Below, in pieces: positions 47,190-56,550 of a stretch of DNA of 64,000 bases; positions within the stretch are counted from its first letter, which is position 1, and every line of letters begins with the position of its first letter. This DNA comes from Rhodocyclaceae bacterium. Lineage in GTDB: Bacteria; Pseudomonadota; Gammaproteobacteria; Burkholderiales; Rhodocyclaceae. The translations under genes and the position numbers were made by a program. Where the stretch lies: the NCBI GenBank assembly GCA_016791105.1, contig JAEUNM010000092.1:1-64000 (forward strand). Direction: 5' to 3'. The notes beneath the pieces were generated by a model that saw nothing but the letters and a program-made list of their open reading frames with translations, made no database searches and was not told where the DNA came from.

Positions 47190-47945
47190 GTGGCCGATGA
47201 CCATATACTCGAAACATCGGGTCTGACGAAAGAATTTCGCGGGTTCGTTGCCGTCAATGGCGTCGACCTGAAAGTCCGGCGCGGCTCCATACACGCGCTG
47301 ATCGGCCCCAACGGCGCCGGTAAGACCACGGTTTTCAATCTACTCACCAAATTTCTCGAGCCCACGCGCGGCCGGATCACGTTCAACGGCCGCGACATTA
47401 CGGCGGAAAGGCCGGCGGCATTGGCGCGCCGCGGACTGGTACGATCTTTTCAGATATCCGCCGTTTTTCCGCACTTGAGCGTGCTCGAAAACGTGCGCGT
47501 GGCCTTGCAGACCCGCCTGGGAACTGCATTTCACTTCTGGAAATCCGAACGTACCCTCAACAAACTGAATGATCGCGCCATGGAACTGCTCGAGGCGGTG
47601 GACCTCGGCGCCTTCGCAGGGCTCATCACGGTCGAACTGCCTTACGGCCGCAAGCGCGCGCTCGAAATTGCAACCACGCTGGCGCTTGAACCGGAACTGA
47701 TGCTGCTCGACGAACCCACTCAAGGCATGGGTCACGAGGACATTGACCGAGTCGTGGAACTGATCCGCAAGGTAAGCACCAACCGCACCATATTAATGGT
47801 GGAACACAACCTAAGCGTCGTTTCGCACCTGTGCGATCGCATCACCGTGCTTGCGCGCGGTTCCGTGCTGGCCGAAGGCCCCTACGACGAAGTGTCGCAA
47901 AACCCGCAGGTTCTCGAAGCTTACGTCGGAGCCGAGCATGAGTAG
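47190..47945 (+). CDS. Liv-type ABC transporter ATP-binding protein (LivG-like)
   Basis: A 251-aa ATPase. Walker A is LIGPNGAGKTTVFN, the Q-loop is near VRSFQISAVFPHLSV, the signature is LPYGRKRALEIA (an unusual form of LSxGQ), Walker B is LMLLDEPTQGMG, and the switch His is in LMVEHNLSVV. The start is GTG at 47190, right after GGAGGAG at a good distance. A 210-nt gap separates it from binding protein 1, long enough for a second promoter or a processing site. Its last 8 nt overlap the livF-like gene. Confidence 0.93.
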   Translation: MADDHILETSGLTKEFRGFVAVNGVDLKVRRGSIHALIGPNGAGKTTVFNLLTKFLEPTRGRITFNGRDITAERPAALARRGLVRSFQISAVFPHLSVLENVRVALQTRLGTAFHFWKSERTLNKLNDRAMELLEAVDLGAFAGLITVELPYGRKRALEIATTLALEPELMLLDEPTQGMGHEDIDRVVELIRKVSTNRTILMVEHNLSVVSHLCDRITVLARGSVLAEGPYDEVSQNPQVLEAYVGAEHE

Positions 47946-48657
47946 CCAGACGATGCCAACCGAATACCTTCGGGTGAACGGGCTGCACGCTTTTTACGGA
48001 GAGTCGCACATCCTGCACGGCGTGGATTTTACCGTGCGGCGCGGCGAACTGGTCACGCTGCTGGGGCGCAATGGCTCCGGACGGACCACTACGCTCAAAT
48101 CCATACTTGGTCTGGTCGGCAAGCGCACCGGTTCCATTCAGTTGAATGGGCAGGAAGTCATCGGCATGTCCACGCACCGCATCGCGCGCCTGGGCGTCGG
48201 CTATTGCCCCGAAGAACGCGGTATTTTTTCCAGCTTGAGTTGCGAGGAAAACCTCATGCTGCCGCCCATCGTAAAGAGTGGCGGCATGAGCATAGAAGAA
48301 ATTTACGACATGTTCCCCAACCTCAAGGAACGGCGTAATAGCCAGGGCACGCGCCTGTCGGGCGGCGAACAACAAATGCTCGCAATGGGCCGCATTTTGC
48401 GTACCGGTGCGCAACTATTGCTGCTCGATGAAATTACCGAAGGTTTGGCCCCGGTCATCGTGCAGGCCATGGGGCGTGCGGTGCGCAAGCTCGCCGAGCG
48501 CGGATTCACCATCGTACTGGTCGAACAAAACTTCCGCTTTGCGGCGCCCCTGGCGGACCGCCATTTCGTCATGGAACACGGCCGCATCGCCGAAGTCATC
48601 GCAAAGAGCGAACTGGCCGCCAACATGAACAAATTGCACGATTACCTGGGCGTTTGA
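47938..48657 (+). CDS. Liv-type ABC transporter ATP-binding protein (LivF-like), Walker A Lys to Arg
   Basis: A 239-aa ATPase. Walker A reads GRNGSGRTTT, with Arg (CGG) in place of the conserved Lys. Other motifs look normal: ERGIFSSLSCEENL, signature RLSGGEQQMLAMGRIL, Walker B LLLLDEITEGLAP (Glu-Ile instead of Glu-Pro), and LVEQNFRFA, where the switch His is replaced in VEQN as is usual in LivF. Whether this half-site hydrolyses ATP is doubtful, so the pair may be asymmetric with LivG as the active site. ATG 47938 overlaps livG by 8 nt. Confidence 0.92.
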   Translation: MSSQTMPTEYLRVNGLHAFYGESHILHGVDFTVRRGELVTLLGRNGSGRTTTLKSILGLVGKRTGSIQLNGQEVIGMSTHRIARLGVGYCPEERGIFSSLSCEENLMLPPIVKSGGMSIEEIYDMFPNLKERRNSQGTRLSGGEQQMLAMGRILRTGAQLLLLDEITEGLAPVIVQAMGRAVRKLAERGFTIVLVEQNFRFAAPLADRHFVMEHGRIAEVIAKSELAANMNKLHDYLGV

Positions 48658-48691
48658 CGCCCCCTTGCCATCACACCACGAGGAGAGACCG

Positions 48692-49915
48692 ATGAAACAA
48701 TTCCGACCCGCAGTTCTCGCTGCCGCCCTGGCTGGCGCACTGGTTGCCGCGCCTGCGCTGGCAGACGTCAAATTGTCCGACGGTGTCGTACGCATCGGCG
48801 TGCTAACCGACCTTTCCGGCCTTTATGCAGACATTTCGGGCGCCGGCGTGGTCGAAGCGGTCAAGATGGCAGCAGACGACTTCATGAAAGAAAATCCCGG
48901 CATCAAGGTGGAGGTGATTTCTGCCGATCACCAGAACAAGGCGGACATCGCATCAACCAAGGCGCGCGAGTGGATAGACACGCAAAAGGTCGACATGCTG
49001 CAGGACTTGGTGACGTCCAGCGTCGCACTGGCGGTGGTAAAGGTGGCTGCCGAGAAAAAACGCATTGCCATAGTGAATGGTGCTGCCACGTCGCGCGTAT
49101 CGAACGAAGACTGCACGCCTTATTCCGTGCATTACACCTATGACACCATTGCGATGGCCAACGGCACCGGCAAATATGTCGTCAAGAACGGCGGCGACAG
49201 CTGGTACTTCCTGACGGCCGACTATGCGTTCGGGCATTCGCTGGAAAAAGACGTATCGGCCGTCGTTACGGCCAATGGTGGCAAAGTGGTTGGTAGCGTG
49301 CGCCACCCGCTCAACACTTCCGACTTTTCGTCCTTCCTGCTGCAGGCACAGTCCTCCGGCGCGAAGATAATCGGCCTCGCCAATGCCGGCGGCGATACGA
49401 TCAATACCATCAAGGCCGCGAGCGAATTCGGCCTCCTGAAGTCGGGCAAGCAAAAACTGGCCGGCTTGCTCATGTTCATCACCGACGTCCATGCTTTGGG
49501 CCTCAATGCCACGCAGGGGTTGTACATCACTTCCGCGTTTTATTGGGATCTCAACGACGAAACGCGCAAATGGTCGGCCCGCTATTTCGAGCGCATGAAA
49601 CGCGAACCGTCCATGGTACAGGCCGGCAATTATTCTTCGACCATGCATTACCTGAAGGCGGTCAAAGCAGCCGGTACGGACGATTCCGACACCGTCATGA
49701 AAAAAATGCGCGAAACACCGGTCAATGACTTTTTCGCCAGAAATGGTGTCATCCGCGCCGACGGCCGCATGGTGCACGACATGTACCTGGTACAGGTCAA
49801 AAGCCCGGCCGAGTCCAAAAAGCCGTGGGATTACTACAACGTAGTCGCCACGATACCCGGCAAGGACGCCTACCTTCCGCTGGAAAAGAGTGCTTGTCCG
49901 CTGGTCAAGAAATAA
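48692..49915 (+). CDS. Liv-type ABC transporter substrate-binding protein 2
   Basis: A 407-aa periplasmic binding protein with signal peptide PAVLAAALAGALVAAPALA, close to binding protein 1 across its full length: shared blocks include KIGVLTDLSGLYA-type starts, DCTPYSVHY, NGGDSWYF, KIIGLANAGGD and TMHYL. It differs in pocket-adjacent positions (for example NGAATSRVSNE versus NGAASTRLTNQ), so the ligand may differ slightly. AGGAGAG precedes the ATG at 48692. It lies between the ATPases and the permeases. Confidence 0.93.
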   Translation: MKQFRPAVLAAALAGALVAAPALADVKLSDGVVRIGVLTDLSGLYADISGAGVVEAVKMAADDFMKENPGIKVEVISADHQNKADIASTKAREWIDTQKVDMLQDLVTSSVALAVVKVAAEKKRIAIVNGAATSRVSNEDCTPYSVHYTYDTIAMANGTGKYVVKNGGDSWYFLTADYAFGHSLEKDVSAVVTANGGKVVGSVRHPLNTSDFSSFLLQAQSSGAKIIGLANAGGDTINTIKAASEFGLLKSGKQKLAGLLMFITDVHALGLNATQGLYITSAFYWDLNDETRKWSARYFERMKREPSMVQAGNYSSTMHYLKAVKAAGTDDSDTVMKKMRETPVNDFFARNGVIRADGRMVHDMYLVQVKSPAESKKPWDYYNVVATIPGKDAYLPLEKSACPLVKK

Positions 49916-49942
49916 GCGCGTGCATTCGCCGAGGGTGAAGCG

Positions 49943-50830
49943 ATGACAGAAATTTTCGGCATTCCGATCCAGGCCTTCGCCGGCCAATTGCTGATCGGGC
50001 TGCAGAACGGCTGTTTTTACGCCATTCTGAGTCTTGGCCTGGCCATCATTTTTGGCATGCTCAATATCATCAACTTCGCCCACGGCGCCCTCTTCATGAC
50101 CGGCGCGTTCGCTGCCTGGTATTGCACCACCAGCCTGGGGTTGAGCTACTGGGCCGCGCTGGCGGTAGTGCCGGTAGTGGTCGGTTTGTTCGGCATCCTT
50201 ATCGAACGCCTGTTGCTGCAATGGTTGTACAAGCTGGATCACCTGTACGGGCTATTGCTCACATTCGGTCTGGCCCTGGTCATAGAAGGCCTGTTCCAGC
50301 ACAAATTCGGTTCTTCGGGACAGTCCATGTCCTCGCCCGAAGCCCTGCAGGGCGCAGTTAACCTGGGGTTCATGTTCCTGCCCATCTATCGCGGCTGGGT
50401 GGTGGGCGCATCCATCGTGTTGTGCATCATCACCTGGTTCATGATAGAGCGCACCCGGCTTGGTTCCTACCTGCGTGCCGGTACGGAAAACCCCAGGCTG
50501 GTGCAATCGTTCGGCATCAACGTGCCGCTCATGATCACGCTCACCTATGGCTACGGCATTGCGCTCGCCGCATTTGCCGGCGTGCTGGCGGCACCCATCA
50601 TTCAGGTGTCGCCGCACATGGGCGCAAACATCATTATCGTGGTGTTCGCGGTCGTGGTCATCGGCGGCATGGGCTCCATCATGGGATCCATTCTGACTGG
50701 CCTCGGCTTGGGTCTGGTAGAAGGGCTAACCAAGGTGTTTTACCCGGAAGCGTCGAGCACTATTGTATTCGTCGTCATGGCCATCGTGCTGCTCATACGT
50801 CCTGCCGGATTGTTCGGCAAGGAAAAATGA
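49943..50830 (+). CDS. Liv-type ABC transporter permease (LivH-like)
   Basis: A 295-aa inner-membrane permease. It begins TEIFGIPIQAFAGQLLIGLQ with the family-typical NGCFYAILSLGLAIIFGMLN and NFAHGALFMTGAFAAWY. The cytoplasmic coupling region is RTRLGSYLRAGTENPRL, followed by FGINVPLMITLTYGYGIAL; GGMGSIMGSILTGLGLG and the C-terminal RPAGLFGKEK are conserved. About eight membrane segments are visible. It starts 27 nt after the binding-protein stop and ends 34 nt before livM. Confidence 0.93.
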   Translation: MTEIFGIPIQAFAGQLLIGLQNGCFYAILSLGLAIIFGMLNIINFAHGALFMTGAFAAWYCTTSLGLSYWAALAVVPVVVGLFGILIERLLLQWLYKLDHLYGLLLTFGLALVIEGLFQHKFGSSGQSMSSPEALQGAVNLGFMFLPIYRGWVVGASIVLCIITWFMIERTRLGSYLRAGTENPRLVQSFGINVPLMITLTYGYGIALAAFAGVLAAPIIQVSPHMGANIIIVVFAVVVIGGMGSIMGSILTGLGLGLVEGLTKVFYPEASSTIVFVVMAIVLLIRPAGLFGKEK

Positions 50831-50864
50831 GTTATCCGTCCATCGCCCACGAGAGAATGCTGCC

Positions 50865-51788
50865 GTGAAGAACTTGCAAACCGTCGGTTATGCCGCGCTG
50901 CTCCTGCTGGGCCTGGTGGCGCCATTCGCCGTATATCCGGTCCTGTTGATGAAATGTCTGTGTTTCGGCCTGTTCGCCTGCGCATTCAACCTGCTGCTCG
51001 GCTACGCCGGCCTGTTGTCCTTCGGGCACGCGGCTTTCCTGGGCATGGCCGGGTACATATGTGGGTATACCGTGCAGTCACTCGGTTTTCCGCCCGAACT
51101 GGGCATACTTGCCGGCACCGCCACGGCGGGCCTGCTGGGCCTCGCCATCGGCTTCCTGGCGATACGGCGTTCGGGCATCTATTTCGCCATGATTACGCTG
51201 GCGCTGGCGCAGATCGTCTACTTTTTCTGCCTCAAGGCGCAATTCACCGGGGCGGAGGACGGACTGCAGGGCGTGCCGCGCGGACATCTGTTCGGCGTGT
51301 TCGATCTTTCTCAGCCGCTCACAATGTACTACACCGTGTTGGCGATTTTCGTCGGCGGCGTGTGGATCATCCACCGCACGGTACATTCCCCCTTCGGCCA
51401 AATTCTCAAATCCATACGCGACAACGAGCCGCGTGCGATTTCGCTGGGCTATGACGTAGATCGTTTCAAACTGCTCGCCTTCGTTCTGTCCGCCGCCCTG
51501 GCCGGCTTGGCCGGTGCCACCAAAACCATGGTTTTTCAGTTGGCGTCGCTCACCGATGTGCACTGGCACCAGTCCGGCGAGGTGGTCCTGATGACCCTGC
51601 TGGGCGGTATGGGGACGATTTTCGGGCCCGTCGTCGGCGCCATCGTGCTGGTGCTGCTGCAGGACTGGCTAACCGGCTTTGGCTCCTGGGTAGTGGTACT
51701 GACCGGACTTATTTTCATTATTTGCGTGCTGGCTTTCCGCCGCGGCATACTGGGCGAATTGCTTGCGCTCAAGGCCCGCATGCTCTAA
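50865..51788 (+). CDS. Liv-type ABC transporter permease (LivM-like)
   Basis: A 307-aa permease partner of LivH. Conserved parts are FACAFNLLLGYAGLLSFGHA, FLGMAGYICGYTVQ, AIRRSGIYFAMITLALAQIV, SPFGQILKSIRDNEPRAISL (coupling helix) and LGGMGTIFGPVVGAIVL. It is near the minimum length of the family, without an extra N-terminal extension. The start is GTG at 50865, preceded by GAGAGAATG; in-frame codons upstream overlap livH and have no fit. It is the last gene of the operon, and no terminator is recognised after it. Confidence 0.92.
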   Translation: MKNLQTVGYAALLLLGLVAPFAVYPVLLMKCLCFGLFACAFNLLLGYAGLLSFGHAAFLGMAGYICGYTVQSLGFPPELGILAGTATAGLLGLAIGFLAIRRSGIYFAMITLALAQIVYFFCLKAQFTGAEDGLQGVPRGHLFGVFDLSQPLTMYYTVLAIFVGGVWIIHRTVHSPFGQILKSIRDNEPRAISLGYDVDRFKLLAFVLSAALAGLAGATKTMVFQLASLTDVHWHQSGEVVLMTLLGGMGTIFGPVVGAIVLVLLQDWLTGFGSWVVVLTGLIFIICVLAFRRGILGELLALKARML

Positions 51789-51919
51789 GCCCCGTTGCCC
51801 CCAGCGCACGCCGGAAAACTCATCGCGTGCTATGATCCTGTCTTTAGCTCGCGCTCCGGTGGGCCGACTGCCTTGACGGGCAGGCTGCATTTCCTGGCTA
51901 CCGGCGCCACCAGGATGTA

Positions 51920-53356
51920 ATGGCAAGAAAAAAATCCGGCAGCAAAGCTGCATCCGGCACGCCCGGTCCCGAGCCGCAGCAACTCAAGGCGGTAAATCGC
52001 GCCATAGAACAAGGCGACTATGCCGGTGCCCGGCGGCGGCTGAATACGCTGCGTAATCGCTTCCCCGACTTCCTTCCTCTGTACGCGCTGGCCTGCGAAA
52101 CCGAACTCGAGGACGGCGAAGGCGCAGCGGCGACCATGATCGCGTGGGACTGGGTGGCGCGCGCCCCGAAAGGGGTTAAGGCACTCGAACACCTGGCGGA
52201 AGCCGCTGCGTATGCAGGCTACCCGGCCCTGCTGGAACAGGCCGAGCGCAAATTGGCCGTGTTGCATGGTGATACCGTTGAGCCGCCGCAGGATCTTGCA
52301 TCTCCATTCGGCCCGCTCAGTTTCCGGGATTGGTTGACTACTGATCTGTCCAACCTGTTCATGGCCAACCAGCGCTTCGACGAGGCCAAAGCTGCCGTCG
52401 AAGCCGCTACCCACCCGATTGCCCGCCACCAACTGGTGCAAGCCCTGTTTGCCCAGGGCGACATCGACGGCGCCGCGGCGGCTGCGGAACAACTGGTGCA
52501 AACCCACCCCGGCTTTTTGTCGGGAATCGAACGCGCCGTGCGCCTGCGCCTTTACCGCGAAGGCTTTGCCGCCGCCTGCCCGCTGGCGGATGCCCTGCGC
52601 GCGGCAACTCCCCAGACATCGATGGAGGCATGCAGCCAGGTAAGTGGCCTGTTGCTGATCGATGACGACGCCGCGGCGGAAACCGCCTGGCTCGCGGCCG
52701 AGCACGCCGACTTCTGGGAGTCGGAAACCGAGGACGATGCCGATCCTTTCGATGATGCCGACGCAGACGACGAGGACGCAGAATCCGATTTCGACGACGA
52801 TGATGATGATTTCGACGACGACGAGGATTTCGATGAGGACGACGATCTTGCCGATCCAGGCGACGTCGTGCGTTCCCAGTACCATTGCCTGGGCGTGTAT
52901 TGCGCGCTGGCTGCCGGCAACCCCGGCAATGCGGAATTACGCGCACAAACGGCGCTCGAACTGGACGAAGTATCCCTGACCGCGCAAGCCCTGCTGGACG
53001 AAATCGATGCGGCGCTCGTCAAGGGCGGCACGCCCGACCTTGCTCACATACGCTACGAATTGGGCGTACTGTCGGACTGGGTGCCGGCCGCCTGGCTGGA
53101 GCGCCTGCCCGAAACCGTCGATGTGGACACGCCTGCCGGGGAACTTCCGCCCATGACCGGTGTGCATGTGGACTACTTGGCCCAGATGGTACGCCGCGGT
53201 GGCAGCGAAGCCGCGCTGTTCGGCCTGTTCGCGCTGCGCGTCCGCCTGATGGGCGGCGACGCGGCGGCGCGCAGCCTGTTGCAGGAATTGACCACCGAGA
53301 GCTTTTTGACCGACACCGCCAAAGGCCACATTGTTGACTGGCTGGCCGCCCCTTAA
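51920..53356 (+). CDS. helical-repeat protein with Asp-rich stretch, unknown function
   Basis: A 478-aa soluble protein without signal or membrane segments. The N-terminus is basic (ARKKSGSKAASG). The first half resembles tetratricopeptide-type helical repeats (KAVNRAIEQGDYAGARRRLN, FMANQRFDEAKAAVEAATHP, FAQGDIDGAAAAAEQLVQTH). At about residues 266-315 is a run almost entirely of Asp and Glu (DFDDDDDDFDDDEDFDEDDD) dividing it from a second helical part. Such poly-Asp linkers may bind divalent metal or basic partners. No family was recognised. It stands alone between the ABC operon and rsx. Confidence 0.7.
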   Translation: MARKKSGSKAASGTPGPEPQQLKAVNRAIEQGDYAGARRRLNTLRNRFPDFLPLYALACETELEDGEGAAATMIAWDWVARAPKGVKALEHLAEAAAYAGYPALLEQAERKLAVLHGDTVEPPQDLASPFGPLSFRDWLTTDLSNLFMANQRFDEAKAAVEAATHPIARHQLVQALFAQGDIDGAAAAAEQLVQTHPGFLSGIERAVRLRLYREGFAAACPLADALRAATPQTSMEACSQVSGLLLIDDDAAAETAWLAAEHADFWESETEDDADPFDDADADDEDAESDFDDDDDDFDDDEDFDEDDDLADPGDVVRSQYHCLGVYCALAAGNPGNAELRAQTALELDEVSLTAQALLDEIDAALVKGGTPDLAHIRYELGVLSDWVPAAWLERLPETVDVDTPAGELPPMTGVHVDYLAQMVRRGGSEAALFGLFALRVRLMGGDAAARSLLQELTTESFLTDTAKGHIVDWLAAP

Positions 53357-53520
53357 CCGCATCCGTCGTGATGCAAGCGCTTGACGCATCGCAAAAACCC
53401 TACAGCTAAAGGGCTTGAGCGTGCTGCCTCAAGGCGCGATAATTCGCGCCGCGGCGCATCCCCACGTCCACGCCATCGCCAAGGCGCCGCGCGAGCTACG
53501 AAATACCGCGACGAAAGAGC

Positions 53521-54105
53521 GTGACTTCCTATTTTTTCATCCTGATCGGCGCCGTACTGGTCAATAACGTCGTATTCGTGCGCATACTCGGCCTGTGCCC
53601 CTTCATGGGCGTGTCGAAAAAGCTCGAAACGGCGATTGGCATGGGCTTCGCAACCACTTTCGTGCTCACCGTGGCCTGCGGTTCCAGCTACCTGATCGAC
53701 CACTACCTGCTCACACCGCTTGGTCTGTCGTATTTGCGCACGCTGTGTTTCATCGTGGTGATCGCAGCGATCGTGCAATTGACGGAACTGGTCATCCAGA
53801 AAACCAGCCCGGTGCTGCACCAGGTGTTGGGAATTTACCTGCCGCTCATCACGACAAATTGCGCCGTGCTGGGCGTGCCGCTGCTCAACGTTGCGGCGAA
53901 ACACGACCTGATCGCCTCGCTGCTGTTCGGTTTCGGCTCTTCACTGGGTTTCACGCTGGCGCTGGTGCTATTTGCCGCGATGCGCGAACGCATGGATGGC
54001 GCGGACGTACCGCTGCCTTTCCGCGGCACCGCCATCGCGATGGTAACGGCCGGCCTCATGAGTTTGGCCTTCATGGGCTTTGCCGGACTGGACAAGTTCA
54101 AATGA
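53521..54105 (+). CDS. rsxA: Rnf/Rsx electron transport complex subunit A
   Basis: A 194-aa inner-membrane subunit with six hydrophobic segments, homologous to NqrE. Signatures: [38 protein letters not shown], and [14 protein letters not shown]. Conserved Cys in LGLCPFMG and TNCAVLG contribute to the Fe-S site shared with RsxE. The start is GTG at 53521 (MTSYFFIL). First gene of rsxABCDGE. In E. coli this complex reduces SoxR; in other bacteria it drives ferredoxin reduction, for example for nitrogenase. No nif or sox gene is near. Confidence 0.95.
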   Translation: MTSYFFILIGAVLVNNVVFVRILGLCPFMGVSKKLETAIGMGFATTFVLTVACGSSYLIDHYLLTPLGLSYLRTLCFIVVIAAIVQLTELVIQKTSPVLHQVLGIYLPLITTNCAVLGVPLLNVAAKHDLIASLLFGFGSSLGFTLALVLFAAMRERMDGADVPLPFRGTAIAMVTAGLMSLAFMGFAGLDKFK

Positions 54106-54136
54106 GGCGGCGCGGCAACGTCGCCCAGGCCACGCC

Positions 54137-54703
54137 ATGCTGACCGCGCTGATCGTCATGGCCGTGCTGGCCCTGGTGTTGGGTGCAACCCTGGGCTTCG
54201 CTTCGGTCAAATTCAAGGTCGAGGGCGATCCGCTGGTGGACAAGATCGACGCCATCCTGCCGCAGACCCAGTGCGGGCAGTGCGGCTTCCCGGGCTGCAA
54301 ACCTTACGCCACGGCGATCGCAAAGGGCGAAGCCGAAATCAACCAGTGCCCGCCCGGCGGCGACGAAGGCATACGCAAGCTGGCCGATCTGCTGGGGCGG
54401 GAATACAAGCCGCTCAATAGCGAACACGGCGTGGAAAAGCCCAAGTCGGTCGCGCTCATCGATGAAAACGTATGCATAGGCTGCACGCTATGCCTGCAGG
54501 CCTGTCCCGTGGACGCCATCATAGGCGCGGCCAAGCAAATGCACACCGTGGTGGTGCCGCTGTGCACCGGCTGCGAACTATGCGTGGCGCCCTGCCCGGT
54601 CGATTGCATCAGCATGGAAGTCGTGCCGGAAAACGTGGAAACCTGGAAGTGGAAATACCCGGTGTTCCGCCTGCAGCCAACCGATTCCCGCAAAGCCGCA
54701 TGA
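54137..54703 (+). CDS. rsxB: Rnf/Rsx electron transport complex subunit B (ferredoxin-like)
   Basis: 188 aa. An N-terminal membrane anchor ([19 protein letters not shown]) is followed by an Fe-S cluster motif [13 protein letters not shown] (from about residue 46) and two [4Fe-4S] ferredoxin motifs, [16 protein letters not shown] (about 114) and [16 protein letters not shown] (about 144). It passes electrons between ferredoxin-type donors and the membrane subunits. The ATG at 54137 lies 31 nt after rsxA; an upstream in-frame GTG/ATG extension overlaps rsxA and is discarded. Confidence 0.95.
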   Translation: MLTALIVMAVLALVLGATLGFASVKFKVEGDPLVDKIDAILPQTQCGQCGFPGCKPYATAIAKGEAEINQCPPGGDEGIRKLADLLGREYKPLNSEHGVEKPKSVALIDENVCIGCTLCLQACPVDAIIGAAKQMHTVVVPLCTGCELCVAPCPVDCISMEVVPENVETWKWKYPVFRLQPTDSRKAA

Positions 54704-54749
54704 GTCCACTCATTCGCCGCTCCGCGCTGCCTGCGCAGGCCTTTGCCCT

Positions 54750-56429
54750 ATGAGCACGCTGCGCAAGCTGTTCGGCTTCCACGGCGGTGTGAAGCCCGAT
54801 CCAAACAAGGATTTATCCACGCGCGAACCTATCGGCCAGCTCGCACTGCCGGACCACTTCGTCGTCCCCTTGCACCAGAGCGTGGGCGGCACACCGCGCC
54901 CGCTGGTGGCCGTCGGCGCGCGCGTACTCAAAGGCCAGCGCATAGGCGCGGCTGACGGCAACGTATCGGCGGCCGTGCACGCCCCCACGTCCGGCCGCGT
55001 AGTTGCGGTCGAACCGCGCGTCATGGCGCATCCTTCGGGCCTGGCCGGTACGGCGGTGGTAATAGAACCGGACGGGCTGGACACGCCCTGCGAGCGCGAT
55101 CCCTTTCTCTGGCGCAGCGTCGAACCGGCCGAAGTGCGCGACTACCTGCGCGATGCCGGCGTGGTCGGCCTGGGCGGCGCGGTATTTCCCAGCCACCTGA
55201 AATTGCGCGCCGCACGCGATCACCCCATGCAGACACTGGTGATCAACGGCGCCGAGTGCGAGCCCTTCATCACCTGCGACGACATGCTCATGCGCGAGCA
55301 CGCGGCCGGCATCGTGCGCGGCGCGGCCATCATGGGCGAATTGATGCAGCCGCGCGAAATTCTGATCGGCATCGAAGACAACAAGCCGCAGGCGGCAGCG
55401 GCCATGCGCGCCGCGGTTCAGGCGGCCGCCGTACGCGGCATGGAAGTGGTGGTGGTACCCACGCGCTATCCAGCCGGCGGTGCAAAACAGCTCATCCGCG
55501 TGCTGACCGGCGTGGAAATTCCGCACGGCACCCGCTCCACCGATTACGGCCTGCAATGTTTCAACACTGGCACTGCCTACGCCATCTGGCAGGCGCTCGA
55601 ACAAGGCATGCCGCTCATATCGCGCGTCGTCACGGTTGCCGGCAACGTCGCCCGGCCGCGCAATTTCGAAGTGCGGATCGGCACCCCGATGGGCACGGTG
55701 TATGCGGCCGCCGAGCCGCTGGCGGATACCCAGCGCTACATCATGGGCGGCCCCATGATGGGCTTCAAGCTGCCGACGCTCGCAGCGCCGGTGCAAAAAG
55801 CCACCAATTGCCTGCTCGCCGGCACGGCCAGCATGTTTCCGCCGCCCGCGCCCGAAATGCCCTGCATACGCTGTGGACAATGTGCCGAGGTATGCCCGGC
55901 CGACCTGCAGCCATTCGAACTGTACTGGTTTGCGCGCGCGCACAACTATGGCAAGGCGCAGGAATATTTCCTGTTCGACTGCATAGAGTGCGGCTGCTGC
56001 TCTTACGTATGCCCGTCGCGCATACCACTGGTCGATTATTACCGCTACGCAAAAAGTGAAATCTGGGCGCGCGAGCGTGACAAGACGGCCGCCGACGGTG
56101 CGCGCCTGCGCTACGAAGCACGCCTGGCGCGTGCCGAGCGGGACAAGCTCGAAAAAGCCGCCAAGCTGGCCGCCAAAACCGCAGCCGGCCGGCAGAAAGC
56201 CGAACAGGCGCTGTCCGGCGGCGCCACGCCCGATGCCGCGGCGGCCGAAGACCCGAAAAAGGCGCTCATCGAAGCCGCGATGGCCAAAGCACGCGCCCAG
56301 CGTGAAGCCGTACAGCCCAAAAATACCGACGGACTGACCGTGGCCCAGCAGGCCGAAATCGCCAAGGCCGAACAACGCCGCGAACTGGCACGCCAGATGG
56401 CCGAAAACAAGGAGGCCCCGCCCGAGTGA
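54750..56429 (+). CDS. rsxC: Rnf/Rsx electron transport complex subunit C
   Basis: A 559-aa peripheral subunit. The NADH/FMN-binding core has GLGGAVFPSHLKLR, INGAECEPFITCDD and VPTRYPAGGAKQLIRVLTG; two [4Fe-4S] motifs follow, CIRCGQCAEVCPADL (about 371) and CIECGCCSYVCPSRI (about 411). After about residue 440 comes an Ala/Lys/Arg-rich helical tail (EARLARAERDKLEKAAKLAA). E. coli RsxC has a much longer repetitive tail, so this is a compact version. It is followed by a 121-nt gap before rsxD, unlike the tight spacing elsewhere in the cluster. Confidence 0.95.
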   Translation: MSTLRKLFGFHGGVKPDPNKDLSTREPIGQLALPDHFVVPLHQSVGGTPRPLVAVGARVLKGQRIGAADGNVSAAVHAPTSGRVVAVEPRVMAHPSGLAGTAVVIEPDGLDTPCERDPFLWRSVEPAEVRDYLRDAGVVGLGGAVFPSHLKLRAARDHPMQTLVINGAECEPFITCDDMLMREHAAGIVRGAAIMGELMQPREILIGIEDNKPQAAAAMRAAVQAAAVRGMEVVVVPTRYPAGGAKQLIRVLTGVEIPHGTRSTDYGLQCFNTGTAYAIWQALEQGMPLISRVVTVAGNVARPRNFEVRIGTPMGTVYAAAEPLADTQRYIMGGPMMGFKLPTLAAPVQKATNCLLAGTASMFPPPAPEMPCIRCGQCAEVCPADLQPFELYWFARAHNYGKAQEYFLFDCIECGCCSYVCPSRIPLVDYYRYAKSEIWARERDKTAADGARLRYEARLARAERDKLEKAAKLAAKTAAGRQKAEQALSGGATPDAAAAEDPKKALIEAAMAKARAQREAVQPKNTDGLTVAQQAEIAKAEQRRELARQMAENKEAPPE

Positions 56430-56550
56430 ATTCCGCTCCGGCATTCACCGGCCTGGCGCCCGGCGCAGCTTCCACTGTGGCGGCTGTCGTGCCGGCGCAC
56501 GCGCAGCGCGCGGGATCGCCGCGGCCTGCGAAACGACGGCCAGACCAGCC

